Part shown: positions 55,501 through 64,000 of the stretch, piece after piece
How positions within the stretch are numbered: position 1 is the stretch's first letter
Layout of the letters: each line of letters starts with the position of its first letter
Assembly: GCA_963082975.1 (NCBI GenBank)
Contig: OY720345.1
Coordinates: forward strand, 16,270,491 to 16,334,490
Direction: 5' to 3'
Source of the DNA: Labia minor
Lineage: Eukaryota > Arthropoda > Insecta > Dermaptera > Spongiphoridae
DNA length: 64,000 bases
The notes under the pieces: generated by a model
What the model saw: only the letters and a program-made list of their open reading frames with translations
Told to the model about the DNA's origin: nothing
The model's database searches: none
Position numbers and translations under genes: made by a program

Positions 55501-58500
55501 GAATTTATTAAAATTAAAAAAGAAATGAATGTTTTAAGTAATATAATGATTGAAACAAAATGGATGAAAACCTTTTACTACTTTTAACCAATTACGATGT
55601 ACCACTCGGGGGTACAGGGGGCGGAGCCCCCGTCCAGCTGTGAAGAGCGCCGAAGGCGCTCTGACCAGCTGGTTTTTATTATCACGCCAGAGATAGTATT
55701 GTGATCACGAAAATTTTTGATGCCGAGATTTTGATGTTTTTATATGTTTTTAAGGTCCCTGAGTCATTCTCACTAAGGTTGAGAAAAATGTCTCTATATG
55801 TGTGTGTGTATTTAGTAAAGATTTCGCAAAAACAGTTTGAGCTAGAATAATGAAATTTGGACACGGGCATTATTCAAAGTAGTTCTATCAACTTTTTAAA
55901 AATGTAGCTCATTCGGAAGAGGACCATTACCTATCCCATTTTCATTTTTTTGCCCTCTAAACTAACCGTAAAAATAAAGATAAATGTTTGATAGTTTTTC
56001 ACATGATTCACAAAAATTGAATAAAACAGCTATATAGAATTTCAGCTTGATTGAATCGCTGAAAGTACTGGAATTAATTTTTCAACACAACAAATCACTG
56101 CAATTTTTAAAATTTTTAAATTTTGACTTAAAAAAAGGTTTTAAACTTAAATTTAATATATGTGAAGTAATTGATTTAATTGCATAATAATAATATACTG
56201 TAAATTTAATTTTTTCTTAATTAATTAATTCAATTCAATTATACTTATAATTTTTTGAATTAAATTTAATTTAAATATAATATATGTGTTAATTACTCCA
56301 ATTCAAATTTGCGAGATAGTTGAGAGGAGAAACTCCAGATTTTTATCTTATATTTAGCAAATAGAAAAGTAAAAAAAAAAAAATCAAAAAGATAAATTTA
56401 TTTATTATTTTTCAAAAAATTATAAAAATATCATTAATAACCTTAGAAAACGATGATTTGCTCGATGATGTAATAATGCAGGAGTTGAAGTGTCTATATT
56501 TCTCATTTTATTACATTGACATCGACCTTCCCGATCACGTATTCCATAATAATAATTAACAGAATTATTTGGAGAGACATGTTTGCATTTATGTCTTCGC
56601 CATCTGGCACCATCCCGTCGACATTCCCATCTTTGACCGGGTTTACAAGGCCCTCGTGAACCCGGTCTTCTACATTCTGCAGCAATTCGTGCCATACGTG
56701 TAGTCAAACTACTTGTTCCACTATTAACACTAGGAACTACACGATTATCTGATTGAAGATCCGGTTCTAAAAGAAATATACAAATATTTTTCTTTCAAAT
56801 TTAATTATACATTTAAATTTGTATTTAAGTTTGTTTTAAATTAAATATTTAATATTATTACGTGATAAAACAGGAATACTATCAAGTGAAAGTGTCACTT
56901 GTTGTTGTTGAAGTACAGCATCCGGAGTATTATTATTATTAGTTGGAATAAGAGAACCAGATTCAATTTCAAGAACTTGTTGTCTTTCTTCTTCTTCATC
57001 ATCATCATCTTGATCATCATCTTCTTCATTTTCATAATGGGTTTCTGTTGAGGTAATTTCTGAAGGCGTTGGTGGGGATGAAGAAGGGGACATTTCTTTT
57101 AAACGTGCTAAACGTTTCGCTTCAGCAGCAATTGATTCAGGCGTTTCTCGTCTACCTGAACTAAAAAAACATAAAAATTTAAAAAAAAAATGTTTTTTTT
57201 TTTAAAAAATAATAAAATATTAAATTAATTTAATTCTTTTAATCTTATTTTTCAATTATATTAAAATTTTAACCTTTCAATTAAAAATGTATCTGGCCAT
57301 CGTGTACGTTTTCTACGATTATGATTTGGTCTAAAAACAAATAAAATAAAAAATATTAAATAAAGAATTATAATATAAATATAATATAGTAATATTATTA
57401 TTTTCTTAGGAATTTTAAATTAATAAAAGTATTTTAAATTGGTCAGGAAGGAGAGGAGGGTATAGGAATTAATTTTTAAATTTTTAAATATCCAAAAAAT
57501 TAGTAAGATTATTATTTAATAACTTAGGGGATTGAGGTTTGGATAAAATAATTATAATATATATATTATAGATTAGTTTAATTAATTACCCGCGATGAAG
57601 AAGTGGAAGAAATGAACGACCATCCATATGTGATGGAATTTCAACACCTGCAATGTCCAGGAATGTAGGTGCCAAATCCAAATTTAAAACGATATCATCA
57701 ATTCTATTTAAATATAGAAACAACATAAAATGTATTAATAATCAAATACATTTAAACTTATCAAAAAAAAAGCTGAATTTATACGAGATCTGTTCAAAAG
57801 AAGAATTTTCTCGAGTTGTAAATTTTCGATTATCGAAATTTTTATTTTTTTGTTATGTTGCTACACATATGTTTCTCATATGTTGACATTATCAGCCATT
57901 TTGAATTAGTAGTTTGTTTTTGACAACTGAAAAAGTTAGTCTCGTTTTTGTGTATTCTTCGACTTTTTACTTAAAAAAGGTATACTACAAAGAGGTTATG
58001 CAACGTTTGCCTGAAGCAATAAGTCTCAAACGATTGGAATTGTGGGAAAACAAATAATGGATTCTGCATCACGATAATGAACCAACTCACACATCATTGT
58101 TGTTCGTGATTTTTTGGCCAAAAACAACACTGTAATCATGCCTCAACCACCGTATTCACCAGATTTTTCTTTTTTTTTGAACAGACCTCGTATATATAAA
58201 TTTATTATAAATTAATTAATATTCTAAATGCATATATATATATTAAATAAATAGAAATAATAACTATTCAATATTTTTGATCATAATTTTAATTTATTTC
58301 TACGGTATCTTATTAAATTATTGAAATGAGAGAAACTTGCAATTTGAAATATTAGAAAAACATTTGATAGAAAAATGTCTTCTTTTTTTAATTTATACTT
58401 ATTGATTTATATTTTTTTTTCTGTTTCTTTAATAATAAAATTTATCATTAATTTATTATATTAATTTTCTCAGCTTTTTTTTTTTTGAAAAATAAATTAA

Positions 58501-59054
58501 CACAAACGCATTCAAACAACTCTGAACGATTAATTGATTTACAATATTATAAATAAATAAATAATTTAAAAAAATTAAATTATTCAGAGATTGTTTGTAA
58601 ATGTTTAATTAAAAAAAAACAAATTTTATTACAGTGTGCCGGGCTGGACACCGGGACCGCGCACCAAAAATGGCACACGAACATCAAACTCAAACGGAAA
58701 CGATTTTCCTTTAACTAAACCAAATTGTCCCAAATGATAACCATGGTCCGATGTATAAATCAAATAAGTATTGTCCAGTTCACCAAGTGCTTTCAATTCT
58801 GCATGAATCTATAATATAACAAAGAAAGAAAGAAAAACAATTATTTTATTTTAGTAAAAAAAATAAAAAAAATGAGAAAAGATCTTCTCAATTGAATAAT
58901 TACCCTTTCGACAGCTTCGTCAACACTTTGTAATGTTTGTAATCGTTTTGTCATTAAGAGATCAGTAAATTGCCGATGAATTGGACGCATTCGATCAGTT
59001 ACTTGGAGAATCCATTGCTTGTCTGGATTCGGTGCAAAATCATAAGCCGGTGTA
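46564..59054 (-). CDS. Sulf1: Extracellular sulfatase Sulf (heparan-sulfate 6-O-endosulfatase), 3' half, 15 exons
   Basis: Sulf enzymes remove 6-O-sulfates from cell-surface heparan sulfate and so tune Wnt, FGF and BMP signalling. Exons on the minus strand: 58904-59054, 58633-58808, 57590-57703, 57274-57330, 56862-57160, 56442-56766, 53269-53443, 53014-53166, 52108-52299, 51938-52029, 50041-50216, 49827-49958, 49507-49746, 47370-47478, 46564-46699. All have AG/GT borders and all phases mesh, giving about 841 residues. Exon 2 has the sulfatase metal-site block [20 protein letters not shown] and exon 3 [14 protein letters not shown]. Exon 5 has an acidic Asp/Glu run, exon 7 an RIRRE furin-like site, and exon 11 a Lys/Arg-rich hydrophilic stretch then [20 protein letters not shown]. 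Exon 12 has [16 protein letters not shown]. The catalytic Cys and signal peptide exons lie right of the window. Exons 14-15 are less conserved and less certain. Confidence 0.9.
46700..47369. other. Sulf intron 14, AT-rich
   Basis: This is intronic AT-rich sequence between exons 15 and 14 of Sulf. I see no repeat or gene in it. Confidence 0.5.
47708..48545 (+). repeat. Interspersed repeat family D, copy 3, split by a fold-back insertion
   Basis: The start ACCGACCGACGATAGGAAGG (47712) is separated from its continuation (GGGAAGGTATTGTTTTCTCA at 48059) by the fold-back element 47743-48016. The copy ends with CGTCGGTCGGT and CCTGGTCACAG at about 48506-48540. It lies in Sulf intron 13. Confidence 0.7.
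47743..48016. repeat. Fold-back element carrying an antisense piece of repeat D
   Basis: Arms of about 65 bp are near-perfect complements (TTAAGGGAATTTTTATTAAA at the left; complement of TTAAGGGAATTTTATTAAAA at the right). The loop contains CAAAAGTTGAAGAATTCATG and TGATGCATTAATTAAATACA, the reverse complement of the repeat D body at about 48226-48295. It is non-coding. Confidence 0.7.
48885..49126 (-). repeat. tRNA-derived SINE
   Basis: Read on the minus strand, it starts GGCAGCTAGCCGAGAGTGTA (A-box-like TAGCCGAGAGTG) and continues to the B-box-like GTTCGATTCCA about 50 bases on. A body with CATGACTGGGCAGCTTCTAA follows, and it ends in GGCACCTTAAGAAGAAGAAG, an (AAG)n tail. The two boxes are spaced as in a Pol III tRNA promoter. 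A degenerate relative may be split around 3795-3875 and 4781-4815. It lies in Sulf intron 13. Confidence 0.7.
50349..50534. mobile_element. hAT-type MITE (186 bp) in a Sulf intron
   Basis: It is flanked by a perfect 8-bp duplication, GTATAAGG (50341-50348 and 50535-50542). The ends CAGTGATTCTTAGTG and CACTGATTTTCAACC-type complement are short inverted repeats starting CAGTGATT. Blocks such as GTGTGCCGCGG are typical of hAT-derived MITEs. It has no coding capacity and lies between Sulf exons 11 and 10. Confidence 0.85.
50920..51134 (-). repeat. Helitron family fragment, 5' end
   Basis: This matches the TC end of copies A and B: GAGGTATATAAGAATTTTGT, then CGGCCCAGCCAATTTTGACT, and the terminal TATATATTTATAGA. 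The rest of the element is absent. Confidence 0.65.
51740..51876 (+). repeat. Helitron family fragment, 3' end
   Basis: The plus strand has the family 3' end: a GGGGGTACAGGGGCG block, a degenerate GAGCGCCtccGGCG hairpin, and the terminal CTAG (51873-51876) followed by T. It lies just 3' of Sulf exon 10. Confidence 0.65.
52592..52860. repeat. Probable SINE-like insertion in Sulf intron 8
   Basis: This is a GC-richer block in an AT-rich intron. It contains a tRNA-like stretch (AGGTAGCGTAGCTGCC, then CATTCAAGTCTCAGGCCTGG, with a B-box-like TTCAAGTCT). The body is different from the SINE at 48885. No clear tail or target duplication is visible. Confidence 0.4.
53770..54540 (+). repeat. Interspersed repeat family C, second copy
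   Basis: This matches 24915-25455 plus 26680-26830 without the Tigger insertion: CTTATCTTCTTATACGAG, a (TTTG)n run, GTCACAACCACCGCCTGTGA, and ATGTTATATCTATCTATCTC. It lies in Sulf intron 6. Confidence 0.75.
54541..55379. other. Sulf intron 6, AT-rich with minor repeat fragments
   Basis: It is mostly AT-rich. 55021-55045 is a scrap of the fold-back family (GGCGATTCGGTGAAT). I see nothing else. Confidence 0.45.
55380..55672 (+). repeat. Helitron family fragment, 3' end (CTGG)
   Basis: The plus strand shows the family 3' end: GGGGGTACAGGGGGCGGAGC, the hairpin AGAGCGCCgaaGGCGCTCT, then GACCAG and CTGG (55669-55672) followed by T, a variant of CTRR. The part from 55380 resembles the interior of copy B. 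Repeat family 1 starts four bases further on. Confidence 0.7.
55676..56345 (+). repeat. Interspersed repeat family 1, copy 3
   Basis: It begins ATTATCACGCCAGAGATAGT and ends GCGAGATAGTTGAGAGGAGA then ACTCCAG. It is located in Sulf intron 6, just 3' of exon 6. Confidence 0.7.
57782..58192 (+). mobile_element. Mariner deletion derivative in a Sulf intron
   Basis: The ends are inverted (TACGAGATCTGTTCAAAAGA at the left, complement of TACGAGGTCTGTTCAAAAAA at the right) with TA flanks. It retains a scrap of transposase: [12 protein letters not shown], then [14 protein letters not shown] with the second catalytic Asp, and QPPYSPDF cut off at the deletion. At about 0.4 kb it lacks the N-terminal domain and the last catalytic region. 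It is a different mariner group from the intact element at 4831. Confidence 0.8.
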
Positions 59055-59820
59055 CTGAAAATTAAAAAAAAAATAATAAATTCAATAAATATATGGTAAT
59101 TTTTAATAATTCATCTAGAATGCATGTTAAAACTATAAGTTATTTTTAATTTAGGATCTGGCTATTAAATATTATCAAAATTTTTTTTAATATTTGTAGA
59201 AATGATAGATATTATAGGTATATGTTTAATTTTACTTTTAATGTATTTTTCTAATCATAATTTAATTGTATAAAAATAATAATCGTAGTTAAGACCTCAT
59301 CTGATTCTTTTTCTAATTTTAAAACTTTCTAAAAGTGACTTTCAAAATATGCTTGTTGTTATCTTTGTTATTCAATAACTGATCTAACACTACAAAATCT
59401 TGTCTATAAGAAATTTTAAATAGAATAAATTTTAAGAGTATTATACACGATTTTTCTATCATGAAAGTTTGAAAAAATAAGAATTATTAATGTTTACATA
59501 CTCAAATGTGTATTTATTATGAAATTATTTATTTATACATATATACTTATATATTATTAGTAATTTTTTTTTTAAAATTAGGTATATATATATTTGTCAT
59601 ATAAGTGGAGAAACTACGGCCCCTTGTTATGTTCTTGTATAATATAATAAGTTTTTTAATTTATCAATTTATGCAGCCTATCTTAGTAATCTAGAGTTGT
59701 CATCCACAAATTAATAAACTCTGATTTAATTTTTATTTTTATATTATATTTTATATTATATTTTTATGCCCGACTACTGTACAGTCAGTCAGAGGTATGT
59801 ATATAATAATATAGGCATGT
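59055..59820. other. AT-rich, presumed Sulf intron
   Basis: I see no exon or structured element. Since the Sulf N-terminal exons are not found up to 64000, everything to the right edge is probably one long upstream intron. Confidence 0.5.
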
Positions 59821-60465
59821 ATAATGACGGGAAAATGTAAACGCCCTGGGATCACTGTTGTCGAACAATCAACAGGTTGAGAAAAGCCATTGCTATTGCC
59901 CGACAACAGCGCCACCATGGCATTTACTTTTTTCCCGTCACTGTGCTTATTCAGTCATATTGGTTGATTTATTTTGAAATATTTAAAATGTTATCATTTT
60001 TTTACATTTAATTAGAATGAAGTAAATAATAAATATATAATAATAATAAATAAATTTGGGTGATTTGTAATTTTTCAAAAACCAAAAAATAAACAAACAA
60101 TAGCTTTTATTCTGAGAATGTCTTTCGGCAATCGACATAATCATATTGGTATGTATCTGTTGACCGGCAAACAACCGATTGAGATAGTCCATTGCTATTG
60201 CCCGACAACAGCGCCCCCTTGGCGTTTACACTTTTCCTTCACTGTACTTATGCTTTAGTTACAGTCGTATTGGTTGATTTATTTTGAAATATTTAAAATG
60301 TTATCATTTTTTTTACATTTAATTAGAATGAAATAAATTGAAAAAATAAACAATTTGGGCGATTTATTTATTTTTTTTACAAAAACAAAAAAATAAACAA
60401 ACAAAGAAATAGCTTTTAATCCGAGAATGTCTTTCGGCAATCGACATAATCATATTGGTATGTAT
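59821..60465. repeat. Small fold-back element and a roughly 290-bp tandem duplication
   Basis: 59824-59942 is a fold-back with arms starting TGACGGGAAAATGTAAACGCC-like and ending in the complement (GCATTTACTTTTTTCCCGTC); CTGTTGTCGAACAAT/ATTGCCCGACAACAG lies inside each arm. Its right half plus about 220 bp of flank is repeated in tandem (about 59890-60158 and 60186-60465; both with CATTGCTATTGCCCGACAAC and TTTCGGCAATCGACATAATC). It is non-coding. Confidence 0.65.
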
Positions 60466-61561
60466 CCTATCAACATTAGGAACAACTTTCATTATTTTCC
60501 TCATTGGATAAAAATAAAATTCTTTTAGATTTGATTGCCATTTTTGGCTTTTACTAATAACTCTTTGTGGTTCTTGCCAATTTTGGTGATTTTGCTTTTA
60601 TTGTTTTGTTGTTGTTATTTTTTATCTACTACTACATATCTTAAAATAAAAATAAATCTTAAATCAACTTAATCAAATATTTTTTCGTTAGGAATTTTAG
60701 GTTAAAGAATGAAAGAAAAAGAATTTCATTCAAATAGAAAATTAGAAAATATTTATTTATTTTTTTTATAGTGAAATTTTTATTTGGAAATTCAAGGGTA
60801 TTTGTATGTTTCGGTTCATTTTAAAAAGAATAAGAGGAAATGAAATGGTAAACAGTTTAAAGTAATTTTCTTTTGAATTATGTTGATGGAATCATAAATA
60901 TTAATTTATAAAATAGATTTTAATTTATTTATAATAATAATTAATCTGATAGTTTATTATTATTATTACTATTAGATTCGTTCAGTGACCTTTAAATGAA
61001 GGACAATTGAAAATACGGAGTGCTAAGTGAGGGTGCTCGTGGTGAATGTTGGGGGGGGGGGAGTTTGAATACATTTCTTAATAAGAATTCCCCTTGAAGA
61101 CATGAGAGATGTTTGAGTGAAGACACAACAACATCGAGTAAGTAGTCTCAAGTGTCAGACAGGCCACCAACCCTTGGGAATATCTTTTCTTTATCATCGG
61201 ACACGTCTTTGAAAAGATTTTCTTAAATTAAAATAAAATTATAAGTTCAATAAATTTAAATAAAATTATTTATATATCTACAATATCTATATAACATTTG
61301 AATGCAAAATATTTTAGTGTTCTTTAAAGTATAAATGAATATGCTTAACACTTTAAAACAACAAATGTAATTTATTCAAATCAAATATATTCCATATGCC
61401 TATATACCAGGGGTTAGCAAATTTTTGAGACGGAAAATCGAAAAGTTACAATTTACAAAATTTATCCAAGTTTCTAAAGAGGCATTAACATTTTTGTTAT
61501 AATATTATTGGTATTTGATTATAATTAGGTATCTTATAAGGTTGATATTTGATTTAAAATA
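60466..61561. other. AT-rich, presumed Sulf intron
   Basis: There is a G run near 61048-61059 and a hAT-end-like CAGGGGTTAGCAAA at about 61409 without a matching second end. No gene is visible. Confidence 0.4.
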
Positions 61562-62935
61562 GGTATTGTTTACAAAACGGGAAGCTTCAGGGATTTGAAT
61601 GAAACTTTGTCAGTGAATTCCTTTTTTAATTCCAAAGAAACTTTCCAAATGAAATATTTCTCGGTCTCTTCTAGTTTACGAGATAAAAATTATTAAAATT
61701 TAACAAATAAACTAGTTATGAATGAGCAGCCATTTAATATTGTTTTATTGACTAATTCACTAATATTTAAATGAAATATTTCTCGGTCTCTTCTAGTTTA
61801 CGAGATAAAATTATTAAAATTTAACAAATAAACTAGTTATGAATGAGCAGCCATTTAATATTGTTTTATTGACTAATTCACTAATTATTCACTAATTTTC
61901 GGTTTTTTCAGTTCGGTTTGAATATAGAAAAAATTATTTAATTAATTAATTTTTTAATTTTCATATATACAAACCAGACTGAACCCCCCCCCCCCCGAGA
62001 AAATTAGTGGAGCCCTCTGCTGGTCAAATGAATAAAACATGGTAGCTTAAAAGAATGTAAATGAATTTTATGCAAAATTTAATAATTTTTATCTCGTAAA
62101 CTAGAAGAGACCAAGAAATATTTATTAAAAAAAGTTTCTTTGGAATTAAATTAGCTGGAGTGTCTCCACTCGACTATCTCGCAATTTGAATTGGATTAAA
62201 TAACATAATATATTATATTTAAATTAAATTTAATTAATTATAAATTATAAATAATAAATAATAAATATTAAACCAGCGCATGTTTGGCTTTTTGTTGATG
62301 GCACCACGTTACGTGTTGGCGCGTGAGATTTGCAGTGTTAAAAAATTAATTCTGGTAATTTTAGCGAATCAATCAAGCTGAAATTCTATATATAGCAGTT
62401 TTATACAATTATTAATCATGTGAAAAAATTATCAAACATATATCTATATTTTTACGGTCACTTTAGAGGAAAAAAAATCAAAACGTTGTAGGTAATGACC
62501 CTCTTCCGGATGACCTACATTTCTCAAAAGTTGATAGAAAACTATGAATTTTGAATAATGTCCATGTACCAAATTTCATCATTCTAGCTCAAACCGTTTT
62601 TTTGCGTAATCTTGCCTACATACATACACACACACATACACACACACACACACACAATCAGCATATTTGCAACGCAAGTTCTTACAGACTTGCGTTTCAC
62701 AGAAAGAAAAAGAGCTAATGATAACAACTAGGAGAAAGGAAAAATAACACCTTAGCTACCTGAAGGAAGAGCATTAGCTATGTCCTCCCCCCCACGAAGT
62801 AATGCCTAACGGCGGTTCCCGTGAGGGATTGAGGTTGGAGGAAAGCGGAGGTTTTAGTCGGTATTAACATCTTGAGTCCGACATACTAGGCAAACCTAAC
62901 GATACGTAAATGTATTTCCTTCGCTATACAAAAAA

Positions 62936-62990
<55 letters not shown>

Positions 62991-63172
62991 GACATTTTTC
63001 TCAACCTTAGTGAAAATGATTCAGGAACCTTCAAAACGTATAAAAACATCAAAATCTCAACATCGAAAATTTTCGTGATCGCAATACTATCTCTGGCGAG
63101 ATAGTAAAAAGAAATCCTTTTGCAAAGTTTCACCCAAATCCCTGAAGCTTTCAGTATTGTAAACAATTACCT
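61562..63172. repeat. Inverted-repeat element with a nested family 1 copy
   Basis: The left arm (TATTGTTTACAAAACGGGAA, then CTTCAGGGATTTGAATGAAA) is complemented on the far right (63106-63172, CCAAATCCCTGAAGCTTTCA). The arm part TTTACGAGATAAAAATTATT, which occurs twice in tandem at about 61656-61888, is complemented at 62085-62150. Family 1 (62154-63105) splits the right arm. A C run lies at 61985-61997. Confidence 0.6.
62154..63105 (-). repeat. Interspersed repeat family 1, copy 4, with a LINE 3' tail inside
   Basis: The copy runs from CTGGAGTGTCTCCACTCGAC to GATAGTATTGCGATC in reverse orientation. In its (CA)n microsatellite sits a foreign piece, about 62656-62951. That piece has a GC-richer LINE-like 3' region (GCCTAACGGCGGTTCCCGTG, then GAGTCCGACATAC) ending in an A run of about 22. 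(CA)n lies on both sides, as expected for a 5'-truncated LINE insertion into the microsatellite. Confidence 0.65.
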
Positions 63173-63244
63173 TAAAATAAATAAACTGTTCTCTATGTTG
63201 AGTGTTTTTAGCTATTTTATAGTATTTTTTTGCAATATAATATA

Positions 63245-64000
63245 CTAGCTGCTCCGAGCGCCTTCGGCGCTCCTCACACCTAGACGGGGGCTCCGCCCCC
63301 TGTACCCCCGAGTGATACATAATATTTGGTTGAAAGTCTGTATGTAAAAGGTTTTCATCCATTTTGTTTCAATCAGTATAAGTAGATAAGACATATATTT
63401 GTTTTCTTAGAAAATATATATTTTAATTTAATCAGTAAATTAATTATATATTATTATTGTATATGTTATATTTATCTAACTCTGTGTCTCTACAGTTTTT
63501 TCGTAAGTTCTTAGCCGCAGCATCCACATTTCTCTAAGCGTCCCTATCCTGAGCTACAACCAAATCCTACCCTGTCCCATCTCTCCCATGTCCCTTCCTT
63601 CATTGTCCACCCACCTTGGTCCTTGGTCTTCCACCGGATGTTTCCCAATCGGTTTCTCCCAATTTCTAGTTTCTCCAATTCCAACCACGTCCCCTTCCCA
63701 TCCCAGCCTTCTCGATGTTATAACCTCTTAACTATATCTGGACATTATTTCTCGTTATGCCATCTCCGCCATCCCCCTGTGACCTCATCTTCTTTTGGCC
63801 TATAAATGCTGCGAACAATATTAATCTCACAAATACTCTAAATCTACTCTCGTCTCCCAGAGTCATCGATAGGGTGACCAAACGTCCCGTCTTTAGGTGC
63901 TCTGTCCCAAAAATGTCTTCGGGACACCCTACTGTCCCATTTTTTCAATATTTAGGACATTTCGTAATTTTTTTTTCAAAATTTTTTCAATTTAGTTCTA
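63245..64000 (-). mobile_element. Helitron family copy, running off the window
   Basis: On the minus strand it ends with the GAGCGCCgaaGGCGCTCGGAG-type hairpin and CTAG (63245-63248) next to T, as in copies A and B. The captured LINE tail (minus strand, about 63480-63860) is present here in a more diverged and differently broken form. From about 63868 a GGGTGACCAAACGTCCCG block looks like the start of another non-autonomous element. Confidence 0.6.

Noticed and set aside
56503..56707. Separate small minus-strand genes at 56420-56707
   Set aside because: They are parts or off-frame readings of Sulf exon 6, which has matching splice sites and phase.
57653..57886. Plus-strand frame across 57653-57886
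   Set aside because: It runs antisense over Sulf exon 3 and into the deleted mariner; no support for a gene.
62154..63105. Helitron identity for repeat family 1, because one copy ends CTAA next to T with a small hairpin
   Set aside because: Other copies end in T-rich sequence instead of CTRR, and no copy has a consistent 5'-TC end.

Overview
The window is AT-rich DNA from an animal nuclear genome, most likely an arthropod and probably an insect. It has spliced genes with GT-AG introns, 2-bp-TSD mariner and Tigger elements, a Helentron, Helitrons, hAT and Mutator-like elements, a Ty3-type LTR element, LINE remnants and tRNA-derived SINEs. There is no bacterial organisation. The species cannot be named from the sequence alone. 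All homology calls are from recognised motifs; no search was run.

Layout. 1-4.8 kb: a decayed POP1-like gene (RNase P/MRP subunit) broken by a repeat, then an unrecognised coding remnant on the minus strand. 4.8-6.1 kb: an apparently intact mariner. 6.1-8.1 kb: LINE reverse-transcriptase tails and fold-back repeats. About 8.26-15.78 kb: a Helentron (Rep, PIF1 helicase, AP endonuclease) carrying two frameshifts, with a tandem-repeat 5' region. 15.8-24.9 kb: a large inverted duplication of a C2H2 zinc-finger gene. The right copy is intact (two exons, 524 aa, 16 fingers); the left is rearranged. Both have tandemly multiplied promoter/first-exon units, and a Helitron sits in the centre. 24.9-34.7 kb: nested transposons (Tigger in an older repeat; BED-finger pseudogene; a hAT element holding a Mutator-like element and a second Helitron copy). 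37.85-41.95 kb: a young LTR retrotransposon with 777-bp LTRs that look identical and a single gag-protease ORF whose pol gene has been deleted. 42-46 kb: AT-rich repeats.

46.5-59.1 kb (minus strand): the one clearly conserved host gene, the 3' half of an extracellular heparan-sulfate 6-O-endosulfatase (Sulf). I could place 15 exons with splice sites and phases that all mesh; the N-terminal exons lie beyond the right edge. Its introns hold SINEs, a hAT MITE, Helitron fragments and a deleted mariner. 59-64 kb is repeat-rich and presumably lies in an upstream Sulf intron.

The features most worth following are the inverted zinc-finger locus with its repeated first-exon units, the gag-only LTR element with a fused integrase tail and reiterated primer-binding site, and a non-autonomous Helitron family that has captured a reverse-transcriptase fragment and whose empty insertion site can be read in the window.
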